From Gnetum montanum (taxonomy: Eukaryota > Streptophyta > Gnetopsida > Gnetales > Gnetaceae), in contig MNCI01038110.1 of assembly GCA_015680685.1 (NCBI GenBank), forward strand, positions 746,242 through 810,241: a stretch of DNA of 64,000 nt, read 5' to 3'. Positions 1 to 11,169 of this stretch are shown here, one piece after another. Position 1 is the first letter of the stretch, and each line of letters starts with the position of its first letter. The notes below the pieces were generated by a model. That model was not told the DNA's origin. It saw nothing but the letters and a program-made list of their open reading frames with translations, and did not search any database. Position numbers and translations under genes: made by a program.

Positions 1-568
1 GCCTCAGGATCAACTTTTGTAGACAATTCAACTAGTTGTGTTCCTATGTTAGGCAACCCAAGTGCCTATGAAATTTCTTCTATTAAATAGGACATTTGAA
101 TGTTCTTGATCTTGACAATGGATCCTAGCCTTTGGCTACTCCAGAAGAGATAGGTCTCTTCCATGTACCATTCCCCACTGGACATGATAACTAGCCACAT
201 GGGATAGGTCTACAATTGTGTCTTGACATCCTCTAGAGCTTTCTCCAAAAATGGCCCAAAGTTGATCTCTTGAAGAACCAATATTTGAATGTCTCAGGAC
301 TAGATGATGTCTAGGTAGGCTTTAGTCAATGTGACCTCAAGCCTTGGGATGGGTCTAGGCACTATCTTTGTGATTGTTTGGTTGGCACTTCTTCCTCTAG
401 AATCTGTCGGACAAATTCCACTTTTGGCTCCCCTTAAAGAAGTCCCATTACATGGTTTTCCCCTAGTAGTTCTTGGCCTTGTTCTTACTAGCCCCTTCTA
501 GCTCTGGGTCATTTCTTCCATGGTTGTGAGGGTTCTCCTTCCTATAGACATTTTTGTTTAGGTGCCAT
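1..568 (-). pseudogene. Extra 3' ORF of element A (env position), N-terminal part
   Basis: An ATG at 568-566, preceded by a CAG, opens a reading frame starting MAPK. After several stops it contains INFGPF, a GEWYMEETYLF stretch, GSIVKIKNIQMSYLIEEIS and LPNIGTQLVELST. These align in order with LNFGPF, GAWYLGETYQF, GTIVEICGVSIEFSIKAIL and LLNIGAKVAHLST in the ORF at 40746-43481. Both ORFs begin MAPK after a CAG. In A the ORF lies about 2.1 kb downstream of integrase, the position of the env-like ORF in Athila elements. No envelope features (signal peptide, transmembrane segment) are visible in this part. The pattern recalls the Pfam family called putative plant transposon protein, from memory and not searched. 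Confidence 0.7.
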
Positions 569-2719
569 CTGTAATCACAATAAGACCATGGATTAGCAAT
601 CATTGTGTAACCTTAAAACAATTAATATACCTTATCTCTTAAGGATGATTATGCTTTGGCTAAGTTGTGATTATGGATAATTTAATTAATCCAATTATCA
701 TTTATTTTATGTATTATTATGAATAATTCATCCCAGAGGTTGTTGGAGGGGTTAACCCTTGAAAAAGTTGATGTTTATATGTGGTTAATGTTAGTAACCC
801 TTGGGGGAAGCTAGAAAAAATTTTCAAAAATTTTCATCAATTTTTTATTAGAAACCTTAAGGTTTATGACACCCATGATAAAGATCTTACCTTCAATAAG
901 CACAAGATCAAAAAATTGAGTGATTTGGACAAATGGTTAGGAAGTTATGAGCTCTAGAAGGTTTTGGGCTCTACAAAACTACAAAAATTTCCCATGTGTT
1001 ATAAGAAATTGGAAAAAAAATTTAAAGTGCCTGGTGGTATATATAGGATCTAAGCACTACATTGACAAGGCCTCATCAATGCAGTTAATGACCACCATTA
1101 ACTTGGTCAAACTTTTAAAATCTAAGGAATTTTTGGATGAAATTGGGGTCAAATGGAAGCTCAAAAGACCAAGAATAGTATGAAAACATGAGAAGAAGGT
1201 GTTGAAGCTCATAAATTTTTTAAAAAAGAGAAAAATTGATTTAGTGGATGAATGAAATAAAAGATTAAGGAGTACTAAGTAGTTTACTTAATGGAATACG
1301 TGAAAGGTCGAATTGTGGTAATGTCAAAGGTAAGGAAGCTTAACTAACCAAGCCAAGAGCTATACAAGTGGTCCTCCCCATAGCAAGCTCATGCCCATTT
1401 TTCCCTTGCATAACCTTAACTAAGGAGTCCATGGGCCCCACTATCAATTAATGGTCATCAAAAGTTAAAGACCAACTTAAAAGAATCTACTGAAGAATCC
1501 AAACACATCAAACCAAGACATAGAGCATAACATAGAATCTATTAGTGAGATGAGTTATGGAAGCATGGATGGATGATAGAGAAGGTAGAATGGAGTTCCA
1601 AATTGAGGTCATAAGAATTCCTTTGTGGAATTTGTGGTTAAAATAACCTAGGAAGTTCCATCCTTAGTCTAGACCAAAACCATCCACTTTTAGTGGCTTT
1701 GCATTGCCACTCTAAGACTAATCCACCCACTTAAGACACAAGAATGCTTCCATAAAATAACCACCATTCCATAAGGAGAAAAAAAGACAAGTAGAAAGTA
1801 AAAGAGAGGGCCTTAGTTAGAGGGGAGCTTCAAGCATAGGTGCATGCAATTCGAGTCCCATAACTAGTGCTTGTAGCCTATTTGTCTATCCAAGGGATGT
1901 GCTTTGAATTTCCATTATTTTGTTTTTTCTTTGTTTTTTTGAAATTGGAACCACACCATGTGAGGAATTATTTGTGTCAAATGGATGTGCTTTGAATTCC
2001 CATCAATTTTTTTTTTGAAATGGGAGCCACACCATGCAACAACATTATTTGACTTCCAATTAGTGGTTCGTGTGGAATGGCAAGAAGTTCATGAAAACAC
2101 TCAAGCACTCAAGCAAGGAGAAGAGTACAAAGAGTAATCAGTCCCCTTAAATTCACACCCTTTACAAACCTTTGAATCATTCCTAATTTCGAAACTACCA
2201 AGGTTACGAATTGAATAAAAATTTTTTAATGGAAGGGACCTCAAATTTTTAGAACAAGGAAAACCATAGAGTTCTTTGGATGGGTAAATAATGTGGACTC
2301 ACTACCTATTCCATGAAAAATAAACCATTTCAAAGTCATCAGACATCAGAATTCAAAAATAGAAACCAAACATCATCACAAGTTAAGCACAAATCATCAT
2401 GGGTAAAAAGCAATAGTAGCATTTTGTCTTGTGATAATAAAGCAATTATTATTAGCAAGAATAAGAAAATATCACACTTAAATCAAACCAAACAAAGAAA
2501 AATATATAAGAAAATGTAAAATAGTTAAGAAAGCTCAAAAGTAATAAAGATGGTGTAGAATTAGAAAACTTGAAAAATCAAGAATTTGTAAAATAAATAA
2601 TTTGTAAAAATCAAAAAAATGAAAAACAAAAAGTAGAAAAATTGAGAACCAATTTGATGGTTAGCATGGATGGCCATCTTCCCCATGATTGATTTGTAAG
2701 GAGGAGATTTAAAAAATAT
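569..2719. other. Non-coding gap between pol and extra ORF of element A
   Basis: This AT-rich stretch has only short ORFs that match nothing I recognise. No LTR or DNA transposase motif was found on either strand. By position it is the pol-to-extra-ORF spacer of element A. A nested unrecognised insertion cannot be excluded. Confidence 0.4.
1893..2036 (+). repeat. Imperfect direct duplication, period about 88 bp
   Basis: A block beginning GGATGTGCTTTGAATT and ending ACCACACCATG occurs twice, near 1895-1960 and 1983-2036. The two copies differ by substitutions and by the length of a T-run. Confidence 0.6.
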
Positions 2720-3970
2720 AATGTGGTTGTCCATTCATTGAGGTAGTAGTTACACTAGCTTGTCTTGGTTCTAGGAAAGGCTATACTTGTTGGATGTTGA
2801 CCAACTACTTTTTATTTGGGCTATCATGTTTGTAGAGTGTCATAGGCCTAAAGGGAAAGGTTTGATTAATTATATAAGCTCCCTCCTACAATATTTGAAA
2901 TTTTATCTTTTGGGGTACATGTGTGAGGTTCCAATAGAGAACCTTATCTCCTGGTTGAAGTTTTACTTTCTTGATTCTAAGTTCATGACATTTCATGTTG
3001 AATTCCTTGTTCACCTCATTCAAGGATAGGGCTACTAATTGATTTTCATCTAACACGTTTAGGTTGATTAATATTTATTTTTGTGTTAGACTTAGGTTAA
3101 GATTTTGTTCACAGGCTGTTGAAAGTTGCAGAGCTCAGATTAGATTGGGATCATTAGAAGTTTCTTGTACACTAAGTCATAGGGAGAATAGCCAATAGGA
3201 AGTTTACAAGTTGAATGATAAGCCTAGAGATCATCGTTAAGCTTTGTACTTCAATCCTTCCTATACTTGCTAATAGTTTGCATTAGTATTTCTATAATCT
3301 CTTGGTTAGTTACCTCTACCTGACCATTGGCTTGGGGGTGATAAGGTGTTGTTAATTTATGTTCTACCCCCAAGTTTTGCATTAATTTTCTAGATGTGGC
3401 ACCTATGGTATGAGTTTCATTATTAGAAATTAGTAATCATGGAACCCCAAACCTATTCATGATGTTTTGTTATATAAATTTGGTAGCAGTAGATGATGTA
3501 CAATCAGTATTAGCTACCACTTTTTCCCATGTTGTGTAGTAGTCAATTGCTACTATATTATACACCTTTTCATTGGAAATGGATGTGATGAGACCTATGA
3601 AGTCAACATCCCATTTGTTGAAAGGTTCTAGTGGTTGAATCCATTGTTGAGGACCTTCCATGCAGGTGGTTATCCCTTTGTTACATTGACAACATTCACA
3701 AGACTTGACAAATTGGTCAGCATTCCTAAAGATTATAGGCCAATAGTATCCTGCCATTAGGATTTTTATGATTATGCATGTCCCTACATAGTGGCCTCTA
3801 CAAGGCCCTTCATGAGCATCTTGGAGAATGCATAGTTGATCTTCATCAGGGACACACAAATGGATTAGGCCATCAGCACACACCTTGTAAAGGTGCTTAT
3901 TGATTTCCATGAAGTATTTGGCCCAATGAAGAAATTTTTTCTTCTTTCTAAAATCTAGGTCTTGTGGCAT
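2720..3970 (-). pseudogene. Integrase of element A (degenerate)
   Basis: The integrase reads from 3970 down. An H2C2-type zinc-binding region (HEGPCRGHYVG, then CECCQCNKG) is followed by the catalytic core start WDVDFIGLI. Below the frame break near 3470 the core continues with the region ending LTTPYHPQANGQVEVTNQEI, which holds the third catalytic acid in NQEI. The C-terminal part has LQPGDKVLYWNLTH. This enzyme inserts the cDNA into the host genome. Stops and frameshifts make it inactive. It is the last pol domain before the non-coding gap. Confidence 0.9.
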
Positions 3971-4029
3971 CTCTTAATTAAGAAGATAGGTTAGGATGTC
4001 ATTATACCATATTTATTTTTTAGGCATTT

Positions 4030-5345
4030 GTTCATTTATTGCTCTTGTAAAGAGGAGTTTGTCTGGAAACTGATTAGAGAGCATGCTCTCCTCCACTTTA
4101 TTATCCCATCTTAAGAGATGTGGTTAGTGATCACATTCTTAGTTCCTTTTCGATCTACTATAGTGAGATCAAATTTCTGGAAGATCACAAGTCATCATAT
4201 GACATGAGGGCTCACCATTAGCTTATTCATGAGGAAGCGAATTACACTGTGGTCCATATGTACAAATAGTTTGTAACCAAGAATGTAGTGCCTAAAATTT
4301 TCTAGCACATACACCACTTCCATTAATTATTTCTCTGTGGTGGTGTAATTTAACTGTGCTCCCACAATGCTTCAACTTGCCCCCATCTACATGAGCACTA
4401 CCTCCAAGGCATAGTTAGATGCATATGTCATAATATGGAAAGGTTCGGACTAGTTTGGTGCTCATAGGATTGGTGTTTCTATGAATGCATGTTCACATTC
4501 CTTGGTCTAGATGAAAGGTACATATTTCTTTGTAAGCTCTACCAATGACTTTGTGATCTTAGAGAAATTCTCTATAAATTATTGGTAGTAATCAGTGTAT
4601 TTAGGGAATGACTAGACATCTTTAACAGTCTCTAGTTGGCATGTTATTCATTGGATGATCCTTATCTTTTCTGGGTCTACCTTAATTGCTTTCTATGTAA
4701 TTTGGTGCCCTATCACAATGCCTTCTTAGACCATGAGATGGCTCTTTTTCCAGTTTAGTCATAGGTTTATCTCTACACATCTCTTTAGTACTTGCTCAAG
4801 TTGGTACAAAGTTTTCTCAAATGTAGCTCCATAGGTGAAAAAGTCATCTATGAAGACTTCAACACCACTACTTATTTACTATTGAAGGATGCTAAGGACC
4901 AAGCATTGAAATGTTGTAGGGGCATTACATAGGCCAAATGGCATCTTACAATATGCAAAACTTTCCTAGGGACTTGTGAATGTTATCTTGTCCTGGTCTT
5001 CAGGTGTAATATAGATTTGGTTATAGCAACTGTAATCATCCAAGAAAATATAATAACAATGGCTAGATATGGTGTCTAATACTTGATCCAAAAATGACAG
5101 AGGAAAGTGATCCTTAAATGTTTCCATATTCAACAACTTGAAGTTGATGAAACCCACCATTTACCACCTTTCTTTGGTACAATTATGAATGGGCTAACCC
5201 ACTCACTATTTGTGATTGGATAAATGAACCCCACCTTGAGGAGTTTTTCTATTTCCTCTTTGACGATTTGCTTTAATTTTGGGTTTAGGTACCTCTGCGG
5301 CTACCTTCTAGGCTTCATGGCTAGGTCGATGTAGATGCAATGTTA
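4030..5345 (-). pseudogene. Reverse transcriptase and RNase H of element A (degenerate)
   Basis: RT starts near 5345 with LNPKLKQIVKEEIEKLLKVG and EWVSPFIIVPKKGGKW. It continues through KDHFPLSFLDQVLDTI, FLDDYSCYNQIYITPEDQ and KMPFGLCNAPTTFQ to VFIDDFFTYG, which corresponds to the family Y[VI]DD catalytic box. RNase H follows (ALEVVLM, YVLENFRHYILGYKLFVHMD). The wording matches Athila RT closely. A frame change near 5160 and several stops show it is dead. RT and RNase H copy the element RNA into DNA in the particle. Confidence 0.9.
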
Positions 5346-5817
5346 GCATATCCTTGGATCGATTTTTGTTAGCTCTAGATATGACCAAGCAAATTCTATT
5401 GATCATTTATTCATCACCTTCAACAAAATTTTCTTTTTTTTTAGGATCAAGTTTGGCATTAATTATGACTAGTCTACCATTCTTTAAAAATGCATACTTG
5501 ATACCAACTAGTAAATGTTTCAACTCTAAGGGTTCCTACTTGAATTGATTAGGGATTTCCAACTCTTCACAATAAGTATTATCATCTTCATTAAAGAGTT
5601 GGAAAAGAACTTATTCAAATTTGTCCATGCCTTCAACATATGCACATGTTAAGCTCTTAGTTGGTTCCATGCATATTTTGCTACTATCTGAATTAGCCAT
5701 TAGCCACTAGGTGGCCTTCTACTTTGCAACTGCTATGTACAGACACCATTGAATATTAATTTCTTATGCACACTAATTTCATGCCTTAATGTATGTGATT
5801 TTGATTGACCAAATCTT

Positions 5818-6300
5818 TTACATAGAATTGCACCCATTGTCACTGTACACAATGCATGAAATATGCTTCTTCTTAATTTTTCCCAACTCATTTTCCTTAG
5901 ATATTTCTGAAGATAGGTCCCTTATACCCATTCTCACATCCACCATGCTCAACCAAGACCTTCCCATAATGATGGACAAGTCATTTTTGTAGTTTTCCAC
6001 CTTGATTACTAAGAAATCATTAGGATAGGACCACCAAAAAACTATGGTTATAATGTCCTCTACTAATTCCAAAGGGATAGTAATTGACTAATCTACTAAT
6101 TCTAGATGTATGTTGCTCTTCTTAAGAGGTGGTAGGTTCCAAGCCTTGTACATGTCATGGGATATGAGGTTAACTCTAAACCAAATTCAATAAGAGCTTT
6201 GCATGGCTCTTGTCTAGCAATCTATAAATAGATGAGTGGACTTCCTAGGTCAAATATTTTTGTAGGAAAATTGCCAGCCTTGACCTAGTCAGAAACAACA
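5818..6300 (-). pseudogene. Aspartic protease of element A (degenerate)
   Basis: The C-terminal half is clear: LELVEDIITIVFWW, then FLVIKVENYKNDLSIIMGRS and WLSMVDVRMG. This is the equivalent of the LGRPFLATA box of Athila proteases. Upstream, LIEFGLELTSYPM corresponds to the LCDLGASINLIPYS active-site box, so the usual catalytic D-L-G appears altered (E-F-G). The family cuts the Gag-Pol polyprotein. It sits between the Pro-rich gag tail and RT, as expected. Confidence 0.75.
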
Positions 6301-6499
6301 TTAGTTAGCATTACAATGTGGATCCTAGGTAGCACTTGGTTTGAAGGGCATTCAAAGATATTTGGTGTAGAGGATGAGGGTGATGGAGATGTAGGAAGAT
6401 CAGCTGGAGTAGGTTGTGATGGCTAGAGAGGACTGCTGAGTCAAAAGAAAGGTCTTTTCCATGATTAATTATCTAGACCACTTAGTTGAAAAACTAGTT

Positions 6500-8769
6500 A
6501 TGAGTGTACAACTCTTGTAGCATTTCATTGTTATGGTTGTGGAGGAATCTTGCCTTGCATAGTCAAAGGAGGAGGTAATTGGATTGAAGGTGGAGGTGTA
6601 GGTGTAGAGGGATGTAGAGGATGATATGGATACGGATATGGGTGTTTTTCCTCAAGTAGGTGGTGTATGTGTTTAGTGGTACTTTGGAGGATAATAGTGA
6701 TGTTGGAATGATGTATGATTTGCAGAACTTCTAGGGGAGATGGGTTGTTGAACATAGTACCTATATGGATTTAGTTGTCTATAAAGGTACTACTACCTTG
6801 GTGGTGGCATTCCCCATGATTGTGGTTGGTACCAATATTCGTATTGGTCATAAGGTTGTGGAGGAGTTCCACTTGGGTAGTAAGCTTCTTATTGTTGGTG
6901 GAACTACCTTGGGCTACCTTGAGGATAAGACAATCATCTTGGAGCTTGTCTATGTGTTAGACAAAGATTCAATGCATACACTTTAGACTCTTATAAGTGT
7001 GACTCTAGATGGAAATATCCCTTTGGATATTCATATTGATAGATGGCACATTAAGTTTCATCATTAGAGTCAGACTCCACAACTTCCTCTACTGTAGCAT
7101 CTTTTCCCTTACCTCTTTGGTAGGCATGTTCAACTTCTTTTCACCTCCTATGATTACGATCACTATTTTTCTCTTTGGATTCTTTAGCAATCTTCAAAGA
7201 AATTTGAAAATTTTCATTCAAAGAATCCCATAATTTATCAACCATGATCAAAATGTTAGAAATAGATTTTTGGATGGGCAAGGTCTTTCTATTCACCACT
7301 TCATCAAGTGGTGACTCCACCTCATCATAAAATTGGACCTCTCATTTTCTGATGGATGGGTTCTTATTATACTCTTTAGCACTTTCGCTCTTTCATAACT
7401 CATGTTCTTCTTTTTCTACCTGCTCAATCAACCTTTGCATCTAATGGTCTCTCAGTTTAGACAATCTTCCTTGGGCATACACCCCAAGGGTTCTTCTAGT
7501 TTCTACTCCAAGCCCATCTATGATGTGTTGAAGTTGTTCCCTCTAAGAATAACCGTGGTCAGGGCATCAATGTAAGAGTGAATAATATCAGCCCATGGTG
7601 GCATCAAGGGGTTCATGTGCTCCTTGTTTCTAGCCTTTTATTTGCCTTCTTAGATTAGACACTCTGAAGTATGTCTAGTATTTGTCATTGAATAGTTCTA
7701 ACATGGTACTCCATCTATGGACATAGTTTAACTCTAGGGACTAGTACCAACTTTTAGCTTCTTTGATGAGTGTCCTTGAGAAAATTTTGAGTTTCTGTCA
7801 CTAATTTTCTATGTTTTGTAAGACATAGACATCTTGAAAATATTGTAGATGTGTTTGTAGATCAAAGTTGTATCCCCCTTCAAATCTTGGGATATTGTTC
7901 ATGTCTAGGTGCTTGATTTAACTATCCTTTATATGCCTAGTTGGAATTTTCACTACCTTTGCAATGTTGAGCATACTTCAAGTTGCCAATAGAGGTTCAT
8001 CATCATCACTACATCTATGATGCCAATGATGTTTTTGGCCACCCCTTCAATTTTGGTGGCCTTCACAGTCATTGTTATCTCATTGATCATCTTCATCATG
8101 GTTGTTTCAATGGTAGCTTTCATGAGAACCATCAAAGAAGAGGAATGCTTAAAATTGGATGAAGAGGATAAAGAGGAGGGTGGACTACCACTATCACTAC
8201 AATGTTTGCCACCACTCTTATGTTTATTATGATCTACATCCTTAGATCCCTTATTGTTGCAATGTTTACCCAAGTCACTACCTTGGCTATCACTTTTTCC
8301 TAAACCTAATTTATGGATAGTGGATTGTAGATTCAGGTTTGCACCCTCACCATCAGTAGCAAGGGGTGGAGAATCTTCATGATGATAACCTTTAATAGGA
8401 GGATCCTTAATGTCATCTTGATTTAGTAGGAACAAGGGATTGGTGTAATGTTTTCCCTTTGTAGCTTCATGGAGTTTCTTTTGATGTTGATCTTAGTTGT
8501 GTCATGTTTCAGTGGGATAGTAGTTTCAAGTATCATATCCATCCACAACATATTCTTTGTGAAGCTTTGAGATGCCAAACTTCTTAAGAGTTTTAAATAG
8601 CATCGGAAAAGATGATGTTTCCCTTCATATCACACCATCTCATCTATTCATCTTGATGTAGGATGAAGGTGAAATTTGGCACAAACTCATCTTGATGAAT
8701 GCATACCACTTTGCATTCTTGTGGGACTAGTGGTTTGGTATCTTTAGACTTGCAAGAAGAAGAAGACAT
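6500..8769 (-). pseudogene. Gag of element A (degenerate)
   Basis: The ATG at 8769-8767 lies about 140 bases inside the PBS and starts MSSSSCKSKDTKPLVPQECK. An in-frame stop follows within about 45 codons. The core, near 7450-7900, reads MNNIPRFEGGYNFDLQTHLQ, then MLELFNDKY, REQLQHIIDGLGVETRRTLG and VYAQGRL. It aligns with the gag of element B (LKNFPKFSRGYDLDPQQHLQ, MVELFNERY, HIIDGLRNETRETLGMYA). The C-terminal part, 6530-6760, is Pro/Tyr-rich. Gag forms the particle. It is broken by stops and frame changes. Confidence 0.85.
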
Positions 8770-8905
8770 TTTACAAAATAAAATAAAATTTCTAGTGTGC
8801 CTTTATAATTTTTATGTATAGTGGGAATTATATTGACCTTGAGGTTCATACAATGATATTAATGGTATTCACTTAGGCCTAAATAGCACACATTCCACAA
8901 ACAAA

Positions 8906-8925
8906 GTCCTTGGTAATGGCACTAA
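8906..8925 (-). other. Primer binding site of element A (tRNA-Asp type)
   Basis: On the minus strand the sequence directly inside the LTR is ttagtgccattaccaaggac. It corresponds to the known Athila/Tat PBS TGGCGCCGTTGCCGGGGA, complementary to the 3' end of tRNA-Asp. All six visible differences are C-to-T or G-to-A transitions. Confidence 0.8.
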
Positions 8926-9821
8926 TGATGAGTGGTGAGGTACCCCTACATCCAACCATACAAATCACAAATTGTTCATGTGCAATATGGTTGAATTCTG
9001 TAGACTTTATCATTTCCAGTGCACTAGTCCTTTAGGAGGTGAATCTAACCTTAAGGTTAATCGTTATCTTCCCAATTACACTTGTGATGTTTGGTGGTAT
9101 GGTTAAGTGTAATTGAGACATTTGATTTTTATCATTTTATGTTTTATAGTTTCGTGCTCAAAATGTAGATAAAAGAAATTTGATTAATTAATCTAAATTA
9201 ATTAGTTAACTAGCATTTATCTAATCCTAACATAAGCATCCATTCCCACTTTTTATACACATCCTAAACGCATGTATCCATTGCTGGGCGACTAAGTGCT
9301 ATGCTACTAGGCATACCAAGTGATAACACTGTTGTGGATTACCAAGTAAATACCTGTTACGCTCAAAGTGGTCGTACTTATGTATTTAATTTCTCTAGCC
9401 TAATTACTTCATTAAGTCAATTGTTGGAAAATATTTGAAAAATAATTGAAAACATTTAACAAATAACTAAAAACATTGAATGCATAAATGAAATAACCGA
9501 TCTATCCAAAGTGCTGCAAGGGTTATCAAAAAGCTCATCTTTATTACCACATACACTATTGTGCTTAGGTACAACAATGTTTAAATAAAGATCTATACAC
9601 TCAATGACTTCTGCTATGGGCACTTGGGGAAAAAATTCTAACTTTTGAATGGAAAAAATGCAAGAGATTTGCTGCAACTATAATCTACTTATGTCATAAA
9701 TGTAGTTGCAAACACGTATTTATAGTCAATACATGACACTATATCGATTGGGCCTCATGAACACATTGTAAGATGCATTAACTAGGCCTCGTCGATGCAG
9801 CCAACTTAACATGACTTATCA
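8926..9821 (-). repeat. 5' LTR of element A (896 bp)
   Basis: On the minus strand it begins TGATAAGTCATG and ends GGTACCTCACCACTCATCA. It shares order and wording with the other three family LTRs: GTACGAC, CTTGGTAATCC, GGATGCT, then GTAGGGGTACCTCACC. A TATAAATA box lies at 9724-9717, 97 bases from the LTR start. The 5 bases outside the start read ACTAT on the minus strand, the expected target duplication. The other copy is outside the window. Confidence 0.88.
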
Positions 9822-10440
9822 ATAGTATTAGTGTGAACACTTGTATTTAGATCTTTAATGTGCAATAAATGATTCATGATTTTATGATCAAATTGAAGTT
9901 GACTAAGCCATTCTAAGTCATAAACTTTTCACATGTCACTATATATAATGCTACTAAATTTGATCCACTCATAAATGCAATCTATCAATGTTTCTTTGCA
10001 TTTATTTGGAACACTTACGAGAAACATATTATTAGAATCTTGTTCAATTTTATCAAATACCCAATGATGTAGTACACATCTATCTTTGTTGTATTTTTTA
10101 TTGCCAAATTTTTATTCCTCAATCTCTACAATCTTTCTTGGACCTCCAATTTGCTATGGATTCTTCAACAAAACATATGTACAAACATTTCTATGAAAAT
10201 TAAACCAATCAACTATAGTATGTTTTGACACTTGATTTTGGACTTGCACATTCTCATTTGGGCATTTCTAGCTCTAAACATACTTAATCAATAAAATTTT
10301 TTTGATATCCAATTTCGAATTCTAGAACATGATGAATGCTTTCTTTAGCATCACATTGAGAACATACAAATTTTTAATCCTTCCTTCTTTGAAGCATCTC
10401 TTCTCATTTTTATTGGTATTCTATAATTGGAGCAGATTTT
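9822..10440 (-). pseudogene. Merlin/ISXO2-like DDE transposase fossil
   Basis: Minus-strand translation gives the hallmark blocks of the ISXO2/IS1016-type (Merlin) transposase in order. These are a CX2C pair (CSQCD) near 10360, VSKHTIVDWFNFHRNVCTYV, IGGPRKIVEIEE, KFGNKKYNKDR, HHWVFDKIEQDSNNMFLVSV, ETLIDCIYEWI, SDM-stop-KVYDLEW and finally HTNT. The family has IGGPGKxVEIDESKFGKRKYN, SDCWKAY and HTNTIE. The first catalytic Asp (EIDE) reads Glu here, and several codons are stops. The third acid would follow HTNTI, but an Athila LTR starts there. Merlin is a cut-and-paste DNA transposon. Terminal inverted repeats were not found. Confidence 0.85.
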
Positions 10441-11165
10441 TTAAATGGGTAAAAGACCTAATTCTTGACAAAACTCAATACAATTTTGTAATGTTTTAGT
10501 CTTTTCAATCAATAATTGCTTAGCCATGAAAGAACTTAGAAATACAAAACTAGCAATTATGAATAAATGTATATGTATAGAGTACCAATTTAAATTAAAA
10601 TATCTAGAGATAACATAGAACATATTTAAATTAATGAAATTGAATATTGGAACTATATATAGCATAACTATGATGATGTTGTGATAGAACTATTATACTA
10701 AATAATAAAAATCTACTAAAAATAAAAGTGTAAAGAAAACTTCTTAATAAAATAAACAATTGAATACCTAATTCCATTATTGCAAACGAAGTAATTATGC
10801 TCTCTCCAACTCTTTGAAGTAATTGTCCTTCTTTAAGTAACTCTCGCTGTTTTGAGTTAATTCCTTGGTGCATAAAATAATGGTTCACATCATAACTTAT
10901 AGGATATTAAAAATTTTTACATCTTTCTAGCCTAAAGACTTTTTCAGAAAGATTTGGTAACATTTATCATATAGTAAGTTTGTGTGAATATATCTGGCAC
11001 CATGGTAAGTTTCTATGGACACTTAATTTTTAAAAAATATATTATTTAATTCATTCATAGTATAATAAAATAGAAACATTCTTATTCATATATTAAAATT
11101 AAACATAAAGGGAAAGTTTTCAAACTTTGGAAAATATGAAGTTTCTTAAATACAATTTTCAGATA
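10441..11165. other. AT-rich sequence, nothing recognised
   Basis: Only short minus-strand ORFs (10441-10665, 10631-10888) of low complexity are present, with no family resemblance. It may include the 5' flank of the Merlin transposon. Confidence 0.4.
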
Positions 11166-11169
11166 GAGA

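Larger units (their letters stand above)
1..9821 (-). mobile_element. Athila-like Ty3/gypsy retrotransposon (element A), 3' end beyond window
   Basis: Read on the minus strand, this is an LTR retrotransposon in the order LTR, PBS, gag, protease, RT, RNase H, integrase, non-coding gap, extra ORF. The Athila assignment rests on the tRNA-Asp-type PBS, the protease C-terminus, RT wording close to Athila (YNQIYITPEDQDKITFT) and an ORF after pol. The LTR begins TGATAAG and ends CTCATCA, and is homologous to the LTRs at 22221, 36203 and 43737. No second LTR copy occurs in 1-2700, so the element probably continues past the left edge. Every coding part carries stops and frameshifts. The insertion target is a Merlin transposase. 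Confidence 0.85.

Noticed and set aside
6765-8232. Plus-strand ORFs at 6765, 7009 and 8017
   Set aside because: They are antisense shadows of the element A gag on the minus strand.
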